Source: an uncultured Lachnoclostridium sp. (GTDB lineage Bacteria > Bacillota > Clostridia > Lachnospirales > Lachnospiraceae). Taken from it: a DNA stretch of 55,148 nucleotides. This document shows, one piece after another, positions 1 to 7,718 of this stretch (position 1 is the stretch's first letter; the number at the start of each line of letters is the position of its first letter). The notes under the pieces were generated by a model. The model worked only from the letters and a program-made list of their open reading frames with translations, had not been told where the DNA came from and ran no database searches. Position numbers and translations under genes: made by a program. The stretch lies in contig CAMKRZ010000021.1 in NCBI GenBank assembly GCA_946415315.1, forward strand, positions 1 to 55,148, written 5' to 3'.

Positions 1-53
1 AGAGCATCCGGCTGTTAACCGGAGTGTCGTAGGTTCGAGTCCTACTCGGGGAG
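1..53 (+). tRNA. tRNA-Asn (GTT), 5' part missing
   Basis: The window opens inside the D arm of a tRNA. The anticodon stem-loop carries GTT, and the T arm GTAGG-TTCGAGT-CCTAC and the 3' acceptor strand TCGGGGA with discriminator G are complete. No CCA is encoded. A terminator follows directly, so this is the last tRNA of a cluster that begins upstream of the window. Confidence 0.9.
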
Positions 54-56
54 TTC

Positions 57-94
57 GGGCTATGCAGGCAATGTCTGCATAGTCCTTGTTTTTT
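57..94 (+). terminator. Rho-independent terminator of the upstream tRNA transcript
   Basis: An 11-bp stem (57-67 with 75-85, one G-T pair) and a 7-base loop are followed by a T-rich tract at 86-94. It starts 3 bases after tRNA-Asn and ends before the mntP ribosome binding site. Confidence 0.85.
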
Positions 95-112
95 CCATGA
101 GGAGGAACAACG

Positions 113-727
113 ATGGGATGGGGCATAGCCTTCTTTGTGAACAGCGTGTTGCTGGGGATCGGACTTGCGATGGACGCATTTTCCGTATCACTGGCGAATG
201 GTTTGCGGGAACCGTCAATGCGCCGTCGGAAAATGGCAGGAATCGCCGGTGTCTTTGCCGGATTCCAAGCAGCCATGCCATTGATCGGGTGGATCTGCGT
301 TCGCACGATCGCGCAGAAGTTTCACGTCTTTGAGAAGTTTATCCCCTGGATCGCGTTGGCCCTTCTGGGTTTCATCGGCGTCAGCATGCTCCTTGGCGGA
401 ATACGCGGGGAGAAGGATGACAAGGACAGTGCGGAGCCGGATAACATTTCGGAAACAGTACGGAAAACCGGTCTTTGGGCGCTCCTTGTACAGGGTGTGG
501 CCACGTCCATCGATGCGCTCTCCGTCGGCTTTACCATCGCGGACTACGGTTTGGTGCAGGCTGTTGTGTGCGCGTTGATCATAGCGGTGCTGACATTTGC
601 CATATGCATAGCCGGGCTGTTGCTCGGGCGGAGGATCGGCACGAGGATCGGCGGTAAGGCAGAGATACTCGGCGGAATGATACTGATCGCCATCGGGCTC
701 GAGATTTTCATCACCCACGTTTTCTGA
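113..727 (+). CDS. mntP: Putative manganese efflux pump MntP
   Basis: A 204-residue polytopic membrane protein of the MntP (DUF204) family, known to export Mn(II) and so limit manganese toxicity. The family's two internally repeated motifs are visible: AMDAFSVSLANG near residue 19, with Asp21 inside the first membrane helix, and SIDALSVGFT near residue 130. These acidic residues are thought to bind metal. A charged loop, roughly residues 98-115, separates the two halves. The start follows GGAGG at 101-105 with 7 intervening bases. It is a single gene between tRNA clusters. No Mn riboswitch-like structure is seen in front of it, because a tRNA terminator fills that space; its promoter is not obvious. 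Confidence 0.9.
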   Translation: MGWGIAFFVNSVLLGIGLAMDAFSVSLANGLREPSMRRRKMAGIAGVFAGFQAAMPLIGWICVRTIAQKFHVFEKFIPWIALALLGFIGVSMLLGGIRGEKDDKDSAEPDNISETVRKTGLWALLVQGVATSIDALSVGFTIADYGLVQAVVCALIIAVLTFAICIAGLLLGRRIGTRIGGKAEILGGMILIAIGLEIFITHVF

Positions 728-818
728 AGAAAACGAAACTTTGCGGACGCTTTTTCCGTTCGTAAGGGTTGTTTTCGTAAAATGTGCGTCTTCTCTTCGG
801 AAACGTGTGATTTTACTA

Positions 819-847
819 TTGACGAGGACGCGATTTTCTATTATAAT
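819..847 (+). promoter_or_regulatory. Sigma-A promoter of the Glu-Thr-Met-Asp-Leu tRNA cluster
   Basis: TTGACG at 819-824 and TATAAT at 842-847 are separated by 17 bases. The first tRNA begins 14 bases downstream. Confidence 0.9.
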
Positions 848-860
848 CATCAAGTGTTGC

Positions 861-932
861 GGCTCCATGGTCAAGCGGTTAAGACACCGCCCTTTCACGG
901 CGGTAACAGGGGTCCGAATCCCCTTGGAGTCA
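861..932 (+). tRNA. tRNA-Glu (TTC)
   Basis: A complete cloverleaf: acceptor GGCTCCA with TGGAGTC, anticodon loop CTTTCAC inside a CCGCC/GGCGG stem, and a GGTCCGAATCC T arm. The discriminator is A and no CCA is encoded. First gene of a five-tRNA transcript. Confidence 0.95.
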
Positions 933-950
933 TTGTACGAAAGTACGCGT

Positions 951-1023
951 GCCGATGTGGCTCAATTGGCAGAGCAGCTGACTTGTAATCAGCAGGTTAT
1001 CGGTTCAAGTCCGATCATCGGCT
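951..1023 (+). tRNA. tRNA-Thr (TGT)
   Basis: Acceptor GCCGATG pairs with CATCGGC, and the anticodon loop CTTGTAA sits in a CTGA/TCAG-type stem. The discriminator is T. No CCA is encoded. Confidence 0.95.
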
Positions 1024-1051
1024 TATCGGCACACGGATTGCCGAAATGTGC

Positions 1052-1125
1052 GGACCATTAGCTCAGTTGGTTAGAGCAGTCGGCTCATAACCGATCGGTC
1101 CTGGGTTCGAGTCCCCGATGGTCCA
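1052..1125 (+). tRNA. tRNA-Met (CAT), probably elongator
   Basis: Acceptor GGACCAT pairs with ATGGTCC; the anticodon loop is CTCATAA. The first acceptor pair G1-C72 excludes an initiator tRNA. A tRNA-Ile2 whose C34 is modified to lysidine would also read CAT in DNA and is not excluded. No CCA is encoded. Confidence 0.9.
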
Positions 1126-1162
1126 TCCTTGAGGACCCGCCCTCAAGTACAAGTTCATATCC

Positions 1163-1236
1163 GGCCCGGTGGCTCAGTTGGTTAGAGCGCCGCCCTGTCA
1201 CGGCGGAGGTCATGGGTTCGAGCCCCATTCGGGTCG
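1163..1236 (+). tRNA. tRNA-Asp (GTC)
   Basis: Acceptor GGCCCGG pairs with TCGGGTC, the anticodon loop CTGTCAC is in a CCGCC/GGCGG stem, and the T arm is complete. The discriminator is G. Confidence 0.95.
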
Positions 1237-1238
1237 TC

Positions 1239-1262
1239 GGGATTGTCTTTTCAGACAATCCC
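1239..1262 (+). terminator. Perfect 10-bp hairpin between tRNA-Asp and tRNA-Leu
   Basis: GGGATTGTCT at 1239-1248 pairs with 1253-1262 around a 4-base loop. Only a mixed T/A tract follows, so it may be a weak terminator or an RNA-processing signal inside the tRNA transcript. Confidence 0.5.
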
Positions 1263-1302
1263 GTTATTATTATCTTTATGCCATTGGCACAGGATTTTCC
1301 GT

Positions 1303-1388
1303 GTCGGCGTGGTGGAACTGGCAGACACACAGGACTTAAAATCCTGCGGGCTTAATCTCCCGTACGGGTTCGATCCCCGTCGCCGGCA
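1303..1388 (+). tRNA. tRNA-Leu (TAA)
   Basis: A long class II tRNA (86 nt) with acceptor GTCGGCG/CGCCGGC, anticodon loop CTTAAAA and a long variable arm. The discriminator is A. Last gene of this tRNA cluster. Confidence 0.95.
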
Positions 1389-1395
1389 ATATCGG

Positions 1396-1440
1396 AAACG
1401 GGCAGCGGATCGCGATGCGGTCTGCTGCCCGTTTTGTCTT
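1396..1440 (+). terminator. Terminator of the five-tRNA transcript
   Basis: An 11-bp stem (1396-1406 with 1424-1434) is followed by TTTTGTCTT. Confidence 0.8.
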
Positions 1441-1553
1441 ATGTGTGTCGTGAACCGGTTCGGCATTGAAGCGTGCAAAGCGTCAGACAAGCGCTGTGTG
1501 CGGCGTATCGTGCGTCGTGACAGCTACGTAATACTCAGGAGGAAAAGAACAGT

Positions 1554-2780
1554 ATGTCGGAAGTAGTAGATCGTTTTTTAACATATGTGGGATTTGACAC
1601 GCAGTCCTCGGAGACGTCGGAGGAGTCACCGACTACCGCGAAGCAGCATGCGCTCGCAAAGCAGCTTGCGGAGGAGTTGCGGCAGATGGGAGCGTCCGAC
1701 GTGCGGTACGATGATACGCATTGCTATGTCTATGCGAAGATCCCTGCGACGGACGGCGGCGCGCAGACGAAGACGCTTGGCTTTCTGGCGCACATGGACA
1801 CGTCGCCGGAAGTGAGCGACACCGATGTGAAGGCGCGCATCGTGGCGTACGAAGGCGGTGACATCGTGCTGAACGAGGACGGGCCGATCGCTCTTAAGGA
1901 GAAGGATTTTCCGGAGCTTGCGAACTATGTCGGCAAATCGCTGATCGTGACGGACGGCACGACGCTTCTCGGCGCCGATGACAAGGCCGGCGTGGCGGAG
2001 ATCATGACGATGGCGAGCTATCTTCTGAAGCATCCGGAGATCGCGCACGGACCGATCGCGGTAGCGTTTACTCCGGACGAGGAAGTCGGAGCAGGCGTCG
2101 ATTACATCGATCTGGAGGCATTTGGCGCGGACTACGCATACACGGTGGACGGCGGACGGCTCGGCGAGCTGGAGTATGAGTGCTTCAACGCGGCAGCCGC
2201 GACGATCACGATCATGGGCCGCAGCGTGCACCCGGGAACCGCGAAAGGGAAAATGATCAATGCCATCCGTGTGGCGATGGAGCTCGATTCCATGATCCCG
2301 GCGACGGAACGGCCGGAGACGACGGAGAAATACGAAGGCTTCTTCCACGCGACGAGGATCGCGGGAGAGACGGAGGGGGCGGTGATCTCATACATCATCC
2401 GTGACCACGACCGTGCGGCATTTGAGGAGAAGAAGGAACGTCTGACGGGCCTTGTGGCAGCGATCAACGAGAAATACGGCGCGGAGATCGCAAGTCTGAC
2501 GATGAAGGATCAGTACTATAACATGCGTGAGGTGATCGAGCAGGGCAATCAGTTCCTGGTCGATGATGCGATCACCGCGATGAAATCGCTCGGGATCACA
2601 CCGATCGTTCAGCCGATCCGCGGCGGCACGGACGGTTCGCGGCTCTCGTACATGGGCGTTCCGTGTCCGAACCTCTGCACCGGCGGAGAGAATTTCCACT
2701 CGCGCTATGAGTATGCGTGCGTGGAGTCGATGGAGCAGATCGTACAGCTGCTGATCACGCTGGCGGTTGGAGTGCGCTAG
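1554..2780 (+). CDS. pepT: Peptidase T (tripeptide aminopeptidase)
   Basis: A 408-residue M20B metallopeptidase that removes the N-terminal residue of tripeptides in the cytoplasm, the last stage of peptide use. The di-zinc site is readable: H80-M-D82, the bridging Asp142 in LLGADDKAG, catalytic Glu176 and metal-binding Glu177 in TPDEEVG, Asp199 in TVDGG, and the late His of ENFHSRYE. The RGGTDGSRLS segment of the family is also present. The length is normal for PepT. The ATG follows AGGAGG with about 9 bases. The next gene begins 16 bases after the stop, so the two are probably cotranscribed. Confidence 0.96.
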   Translation: MSEVVDRFLTYVGFDTQSSETSEESPTTAKQHALAKQLAEELRQMGASDVRYDDTHCYVYAKIPATDGGAQTKTLGFLAHMDTSPEVSDTDVKARIVAYEGGDIVLNEDGPIALKEKDFPELANYVGKSLIVTDGTTLLGADDKAGVAEIMTMASYLLKHPEIAHGPIAVAFTPDEEVGAGVDYIDLEAFGADYAYTVDGGRLGELEYECFNAAAATITIMGRSVHPGTAKGKMINAIRVAMELDSMIPATERPETTEKYEGFFHATRIAGETEGAVISYIIRDHDRAAFEEKKERLTGLVAAINEKYGAEIASLTMKDQYYNMREVIEQGNQFLVDDAITAMKSLGITPIVQPIRGGTDGSRLSYMGVPCPNLCTGGENFHSRYEYACVESMEQIVQLLITLAVGVR

Positions 2781-2796
2781 CAGTTGGGAGGAAACG

Positions 2797-3213
2797 ATGG
2801 TTTGTACAATCGTGAAGGATGCAATGTTTCTGGCAATGAAGTCGGAGCCGGCGAAGGATTGCCCGGAGGACCGGAAGACAGTGAAGGATCTGTGTGACAC
2901 GCTGAAGGCGCACGGCGGCGTCTGCGTCGGCATGGCAGCCAACATGATCGGAGTGCGCAAGCAGATCATTGCGGTTACGATGGGGTTCTTTCAGGTACCG
3001 ATGATCAATCCGGTGATCGTTGCCAGGGAGGATCCGTATGAGACGGAGGAGGGATGCCTTTCGCTGACCGGAGTTCGACCGACGAAACGGTATCGGAAGA
3101 TTACGGTGGAGTATCTGGATGCGGAGTTTCGGCCGCACAGGGATACATTTTCCGACAGAACCGCACAGATCATACAGCACGAGTACGATCACACGAGGGG
3201 GATTGTTATCTGA
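2797..3213 (+). CDS. Peptide deformylase-like protein with a changed first motif
   Basis: A 138-residue protein of the peptide deformylase fold. The second and third motifs are intact: EGCLS (residues 85-89, metal-binding Cys87) and HEYDH (128-132, with both His ligands and catalytic Glu129). The first motif, normally GxGxAAxQ, reads CVGMAANM at 43-50, so the glutamine that helps form the oxyanion hole is replaced by Met50. Short deformylase paralogues with this AANMIG form occur in Clostridia and enterococci. Activity on formyl-Met proteins is therefore uncertain. I chose the ATG at 2797, preceded by GGGAGG, over an in-frame TTG at 2767 that overlaps pepT. Confidence 0.85.
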   Translation: MVCTIVKDAMFLAMKSEPAKDCPEDRKTVKDLCDTLKAHGGVCVGMAANMIGVRKQIIAVTMGFFQVPMINPVIVAREDPYETEEGCLSLTGVRPTKRYRKITVEYLDAEFRPHRDTFSDRTAQIIQHEYDHTRGIVI

Positions 3214-3276
3214 GTCTGTGAAACCAGCCTGTGAGGCCGGAACGAGACAGTTTTCTTTGTTTTGGGGGAAAGAATT

Positions 3277-4854
3277 ATGCGAAAGAGAATCATTGCTATT
3301 GTATTAGTCCTTGTATTGATTATTGCAACAACAGCTTGCGGGAAAGAGGAAGAGACGAAGAAACCTGCCGGAAAACCATCCGGCTATCGGAGGTATGTAT
3401 GTGAATTGGATTCCAGCGGGAATGCTGTGGGTGAAAGAATGCTCAGAGAAGAAATGGAGGATATGGTTTCGGAGCGCACATATATCGAATATTATGCCGA
3501 AGAACAACAGCCCAGCGAGATAGTCAAATGGTACTTTGATGACTCCGGGGAACATCTGCTGAAGACGGTTAAGTGGTCGTTCAGTACGTATTATCCTACG
3601 GAATCCTACGAATACGATTGGCAGGAACGTTTGATCCGGCATTCGCAGAAATACGAAGGTGACAATCTCGATTATTATGAGGGTGAGCTTGATAATTTGA
3701 AGATTCCTTCCGAGGCCTTGAGTTACCAGAAAAAAACAAACATAAATCCAAGAACGGAAGATTACGATCTGCATGTGAAGGCCCGGGAACTGATTACAGA
3801 GTACACGTACAAAGGGGACTCGGATCAATTAGCGACCATGCGAACGGTTACGGAAGACGGGACGGAAGTATTTCGGCTGGAACTCGGAGAAGGAGATATT
3901 GTTCTTTCTGCTGTTCTGTCCGGATCAAATACCAGCTCCTATGAAGAAACGTATATTCCGGAGGAACAGCGAAGTATTTGGACCTATCGCACATTTGCAT
4001 ATACATATGATGACAACGGGATTGAACATGAAACGCCTGAGTTATACAGCGGAGAGAGGGAGTACGATAAATCCGGACGTTGTACGTGTTCACGGGAATA
4101 CCGGGGGGAAAACGAAGAGCGGGAATTGTGCAAGGAAGTTGAATTCACCTACAACGAGGATGGAATGGTTGAAGTGGTTGAATACGAGGGCTGGGGTGAT
4201 ACCAGATATACAAGGTGGTATGATCCGGACTGTAAGATGCTTCGCGAAGAAGCGGAATACATACCTTATTATGAACAGCCATATATCCGCTATATTGAAA
4301 CCTACACATATCATTCCAACGGGGAACTTGCAACCGATACGTATTATCAAAGAGATTACGATACGGGGGAGATGGAGGTGGATTCAGAACGTGAATATAA
4401 TGAAAACGGTGAACTCGTAGTTCGGAGGGACTATAGTGGAAAAAATTTGTGTTACGAGGAGTTAATGAACTATATCAAAGTGCCTGGTGTTGCCAATACG
4501 GTCCGACACACGATCACTCGTTTTTACGCTGCCGGAATTAATTACAGTACCGAAGAGACATACGAGGTGTGCACGATCGATGGCTCTGAGAAAGAATGGA
4601 TCACATATTATAATGAGTATTCTTACAAAAATCCTGATGATACTTCGTCGTCACCGCCGGATGTCACGGTAACTGACAAGGGAGTTTTCGATTCGGACGG
4701 CCACCTGCTCAAAATTGTAAGCGAGAATGAGTACCGCAATTATACGTATGAATATGACAGTCAGGGGCGTCTGTGCCGGGAAATCAACATATGGCAGGAT
4801 GACGGTGGATATGAATATACCTTCGAGTACTGGGAGGGAGAAAGGCCGCAGTAA
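3277..4854 (+). CDS. Predicted lipoprotein with YD-like beta repeats
   Basis: A 525-residue exported protein of unknown function. The N-terminus is a lipoprotein signal: Arg/Lys, a hydrophobic run (residues 5-16) and ATTAC with Cys21 as the likely lipid-anchored residue. The rest is rich in Tyr, Glu, Asp and Gly and repeats short strand-turn units such as YTYDDNG, REYDKSG, REYNENG and YEYDSQGRL, which resemble the YD repeats of Rhs/wall-associated proteins. No nuclease or toxin domain is seen at the C-terminus. The DNA is clearly richer in A and T than its neighbours, suggesting transfer or relaxed constraint. The ATG at 3277 follows GGGGGAA; an in-frame TTG lies 15 bases upstream. Confidence 0.8.
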   Translation: MRKRIIAIVLVLVLIIATTACGKEEETKKPAGKPSGYRRYVCELDSSGNAVGERMLREEMEDMVSERTYIEYYAEEQQPSEIVKWYFDDSGEHLLKTVKWSFSTYYPTESYEYDWQERLIRHSQKYEGDNLDYYEGELDNLKIPSEALSYQKKTNINPRTEDYDLHVKARELITEYTYKGDSDQLATMRTVTEDGTEVFRLELGEGDIVLSAVLSGSNTSSYEETYIPEEQRSIWTYRTFAYTYDDNGIEHETPELYSGEREYDKSGRCTCSREYRGENEERELCKEVEFTYNEDGMVEVVEYEGWGDTRYTRWYDPDCKMLREEAEYIPYYEQPYIRYIETYTYHSNGELATDTYYQRDYDTGEMEVDSEREYNENGELVVRRDYSGKNLCYEELMNYIKVPGVANTVRHTITRFYAAGINYSTEETYEVCTIDGSEKEWITYYNEYSYKNPDDTSSSPPDVTVTDKGVFDSDGHLLKIVSENEYRNYTYEYDSQGRLCREINIWQDDGGYEYTFEYWEGERPQ

Positions 4855-4981
4855 TCCCGATTCGGTTCCGTTCAACGGTGTGGGAGAAAAGTTCATTTTG
4901 ACAACTCCGCTGAACAGTCAATGATGCAATCGGAAGCGTCGCCAACCATTTCGAAACAATAACACTTTTTGAAAAAACTGC

Positions 4982-5010
4982 TTGACATTCCCGCATCAGG
5001 GCTGTACAAT
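4982..5010 (+). promoter_or_regulatory. Sigma-A promoter of tRNA-Arg
   Basis: TTGACA at 4982-4987 and TACAAT at 5005-5010 are separated by 17 bases. The tRNA starts 21 bases downstream. Confidence 0.9.
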
Positions 5011-5030
5011 AGCCATTGTCGTCAAGACGT

Positions 5031-5104
5031 GTGCGTGTAGCTCAGCTGGATAGAGCACTTGGCTACGGACCAAGGTGTCGGGAGTTCGAATCTTCTCACG
5101 CACG
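5031..5104 (+). tRNA. tRNA-Arg (ACG)
   Basis: Acceptor GTGCGTG pairs with CACGCAC, and anticodon loop CTACGGA lies in a CTTGG/CCAAG stem. The A34 is expected to be edited to inosine. Single-gene transcript with its own promoter and terminator. No CCA is encoded. Confidence 0.95.
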
Positions 5105-5108
5105 GAAC

Positions 5109-5135
5109 GGGGGATCGCTGCAGCGGTCCCCTTTA
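5109..5135 (+). terminator. Terminator of tRNA-Arg
   Basis: A GGGG...CCCC stem (5110-5118 with 5123-5131) is followed by TTTAT. Confidence 0.7.
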
Positions 5136-5279
5136 TCGTTGTCAGCGCGGTCGCAAGAGGGCATATACTGCTCAGCGGAGATGGCGGTCTGAGAATCATG
5201 CAGGGAAAATGATGTAGCGGAGATGGTGTCGAAAGCGTCTTTGCGCGAGAGTGCAGCAGGGTTACGGAGAGTATTGAAA

Positions 5280-6455
5280 ATGGGAATATACGAGTTTATA
5301 GCGCCGTGTCATTTCGGGCTGGAGGCGGTGCTGAAAGCGGAGATCACGAAACTCGGTTACGAGATCGTGAAGGTCGAGGATGGAAAAGTCACCTTCGCAG
5401 GGGACGAGAGCGCGTTTGCGAGAGCCAACATATTCCTGCGGACTGCAGAGCGTGTGCTTTGGAAAATCGGAGAGTTCACGGCGGAGACGTTTGAGGAACT
5501 GTTTGAGAGGACTGCGGAGCTGCCGTGGGAGGAATATATTCCTGCCGACGGAAAATTCTGGGTTACCAAGGCGACGTCCGTGAAGAGCAAGCTGTTCAGC
5601 ACCTCGGATATTCAGTCAATCATGAAGAAAGCAATCGTAGAGAGGCTGAAGAGAAAGTATAAGATCACGTGGTTTCCGGAGACCGGCAACGAGTATCCGA
5701 TCCGCGTGTCGGTCATCAAGGATGTTTTTTTGCTTGGGATTGACTCTTCCGGTGAGTCTTTGCACAAGCGCGGCTACCGCAAACTGGTTGGCAAAGCGCC
5801 GATCAGCGAGACGCTGGCGGCTGCCCTGATCAGCCTGACACCGTGGAATGAGAGCCGTATTCTGGTCGATCCGTTCTGCGGCAGCGGCACGATCCCCATC
5901 GAGGCCGCGATGATCGGACGGAATATCGCGCCGGGAGCAAAGCGAGCTTTTCGCGCGGAACAGTATCGGGAGCGCCTTCCGGAGCAGCTGTGGAAAGCTG
6001 CGCGCGAGGAGGCGGAAGACGGAGTGCGCCGCGACGGAGCATTGTCAATTCAGGGGTACGACATCGACCGTGACGCCATCTCCATCGCCCGACAGAACGC
6101 GGCGGCGGCCGGCGTAGCGGACGATATTCATTTTCAGGTGCGCGCGATGAAGGAACTGCATCACCCGAAGAAGTTCGGTTTTCTGATCACCAATCCGCCG
6201 TACGGTGAGAGACTGGAGGACCGGAAGGATCTGCCGGAGCTGTACCGCCAGATCGGCGAGGCGTACCGTGGGCTTGACTCGTGGTCGATGTTCCTGATCA
6301 CCTCGTATGAAGACGCGGAGCGGTATCTCGGGCGCAAGGCGGACCGGAACCGCAAGATTTACAACGGCATGATCAAGACATATTTCTACCAGTTCCTCGG
6401 GCCGAAGCCGCCGAAGGCGGCGCCTGCGGACAAAGGAGGTACCGCAAATGTCTGA
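5280..6455 (+). CDS. THUMP-domain class I RNA methyltransferase (RlmL/YpsC family)
   Basis: A 391-residue SAM-dependent N2-guanine RNA methyltransferase of the UPF0020/RlmL-N type, probably acting on 23S rRNA. Residues 1-60 are the N-terminal ferredoxin-like part, about 65-160 a THUMP RNA-binding domain, and about 165-391 the Rossmann methyltransferase. The SAM motif DPFCGSGT (197-204) and the catalytic NPPYGE (305-310) are intact. I start at the ATG at 5280, where the family's MGIYEFIAPC begins; an upstream in-frame start at 5223 would add 19 unconserved residues. The stop overlaps the rdgB start by 8 bases, so the genes are translationally coupled. Confidence 0.92.
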   Translation: MGIYEFIAPCHFGLEAVLKAEITKLGYEIVKVEDGKVTFAGDESAFARANIFLRTAERVLWKIGEFTAETFEELFERTAELPWEEYIPADGKFWVTKATSVKSKLFSTSDIQSIMKKAIVERLKRKYKITWFPETGNEYPIRVSVIKDVFLLGIDSSGESLHKRGYRKLVGKAPISETLAAALISLTPWNESRILVDPFCGSGTIPIEAAMIGRNIAPGAKRAFRAEQYRERLPEQLWKAAREEAEDGVRRDGALSIQGYDIDRDAISIARQNAAAAGVADDIHFQVRAMKELHHPKKFGFLITNPPYGERLEDRKDLPELYRQIGEAYRGLDSWSMFLITSYEDAERYLGRKADRNRKIYNGMIKTYFYQFLGPKPPKAAPADKGGTANV

Positions 6456-7068
6456 TGAGAGAGAGCGGATCGTATTTGCCACCGGCAACGCTCACAAAAT
6501 GGTTGAGATCCGCGCAATCCTCGGTGACCGCTACGATGTCGTCTCCATGAAGGAGGCGGGGATTTCAGCGGATATCGTGGAGGATGGGGCGACATTTGAA
6601 GCCAACGCGCTGATCAAGGCGCGCGCAGTCAGCAGGATCGCGGGCTGCATGGCGATGGCTGACGACTCCGGGCTGGAGGTGGATTACCTCGGCGGAATGC
6701 CGGGAATTTACTCGGCGCGTTTCCTGGGCGAAAACACAAGTTACGATATCAAGAACCGGGTGATCATCGACATGGTCGCGAAGGCAAAGCCGGAGGAGCG
6801 CACCGCGCGCTTTGTGTGTGCGATCGCCTGCGCATGGCCGGACGGCCGGTCGGAGGTCGTGAGGGGTACGTTCGAGGGAGAGATCGCGAAGGCGCCGGCA
6901 GGACCGAACGGCTTCGGGTATGATCCCATTTTCCTTGTGCCGGAACTCGGCAAAACGAGCGCGGAGATCGCGCCGGAAGAGAAGAATGCGATCAGCCACC
7001 GCGGAAACGCGCTGCGGCTGATGCGCGCGAGATTGGAGCAGATTCATGAAAATCCTGGTAATCAGTGA
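6448..7068 (+). CDS. rdgB: dITP/XTP pyrophosphatase (RdgB/HAM1)
   Basis: A 206-residue house-cleaning enzyme that hydrolyses dITP, ITP and XTP to monophosphates, keeping deaminated purines out of DNA and RNA. Family motifs are present: FATGNAHKMVEI at 10-21, MADDSGLEVDYLGGMPGIYSAR with the metal-binding acidic residues, GPNGFGYDPIF, and KNAISHRGNAL near the end. Its first 8 bases overlap the methyltransferase gene and its last 23 overlap the phosphodiesterase gene, so the three form one tight operon. A GGAGG lies just before the ATG, inside the upstream gene. Confidence 0.95.
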   Translation: MSDERERIVFATGNAHKMVEIRAILGDRYDVVSMKEAGISADIVEDGATFEANALIKARAVSRIAGCMAMADDSGLEVDYLGGMPGIYSARFLGENTSYDIKNRVIIDMVAKAKPEERTARFVCAIACAWPDGRSEVVRGTFEGEIAKAPAGPNGFGYDPIFLVPELGKTSAEIAPEEKNAISHRGNALRLMRARLEQIHENPGNQ

Positions 7069-7534
7069 TACCCATGACCGCAGAGAGCCGATGGAACTGC
7101 TGCTCTCAACGAAGGATGCGAAGGATGCGGACTGGATCATCCACTGCGGAGATATCGGCTACGACGATGACTGGTTGCGCAACGCGTTTCACGGCGCGGT
7201 TACGATCGTGTCCGGGAACTGTGATTTTGGCTCGGATCTGCCGAGAGAAACCGTCGTGGAGAGGGACGGAACGCAGTTTTTCATCACGCACGGACACCGC
7301 TACCTGATGGGCGGTCTGGACCGCCTCGGCTACCGCGCGGAGGAGCTTGGGTGCAGCGTCGTGCTGTTCGGGCACACGCATTCGCCCCTCGTCACGGAAG
7401 AGGGCGGGATCCTTTTCGTCAACCCGGGAAGCCTGGCGCTTCCGAGACAGGCGAACCGCCGGAAAACGTATGCGGTGATCACGGGTGAGACGGACAACTG
7501 GAGGGCGGTCATAAGGGAGCTTCCGGAAGCGTGA
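7046..7534 (+). CDS. YfcE/MJ0936-type metallophosphodiesterase
   Basis: A 162-residue calcineurin-like phosphoesterase. The di-metal motifs are all present: D8-x-H10, GD36, GNCD (Asn58), GH82 and GHTH (His110, His112). Family members hydrolyse artificial phosphodiesters, and the natural substrate is unknown. The N-terminus starts directly with the catalytic strand (MKILVISDTH), which fixes the start. It overlaps rdgB by 23 bases, a pairing common in Firmicutes. Confidence 0.92.
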   Translation: MKILVISDTHDRREPMELLLSTKDAKDADWIIHCGDIGYDDDWLRNAFHGAVTIVSGNCDFGSDLPRETVVERDGTQFFITHGHRYLMGGLDRLGYRAEELGCSVVLFGHTHSPLVTEEGGILFVNPGSLALPRQANRRKTYAVITGETDNWRAVIRELPEA

Positions 7535-7640
7535 GAGCAGACATTTTCGGAGGGCGTCGACATCGCCGGAAGAGCGATGAGAACGTACCGGCAATGGCCT
7601 GTTGTCAGAGAATGAATGAACAAACACATAGTGAAGCAAA

Positions 7641-7674
7641 AACAACTCCGGGAGGCTCGCCTTCCGGAGTTGTT
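7641..7674 (-). terminator. Terminator of the membrane protein gene, between convergent genes
   Basis: A long inverted repeat (about 15 bp, imperfect). Read on the minus strand it is followed by TTTTT. It may also stop the plus-strand operon, although that side has only a short T tract. Confidence 0.7.
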
Positions 7675-7718
7675 GGTTAATCAGATTCGGTTGGTCAAGA
7701 TCCTGTTATGCACAGGTA

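Noticed and set aside
57-112. Manganese riboswitch before mntP
   Set aside because: The sequence is a standard tRNA terminator with T tract and has no room for a riboswitch fold.
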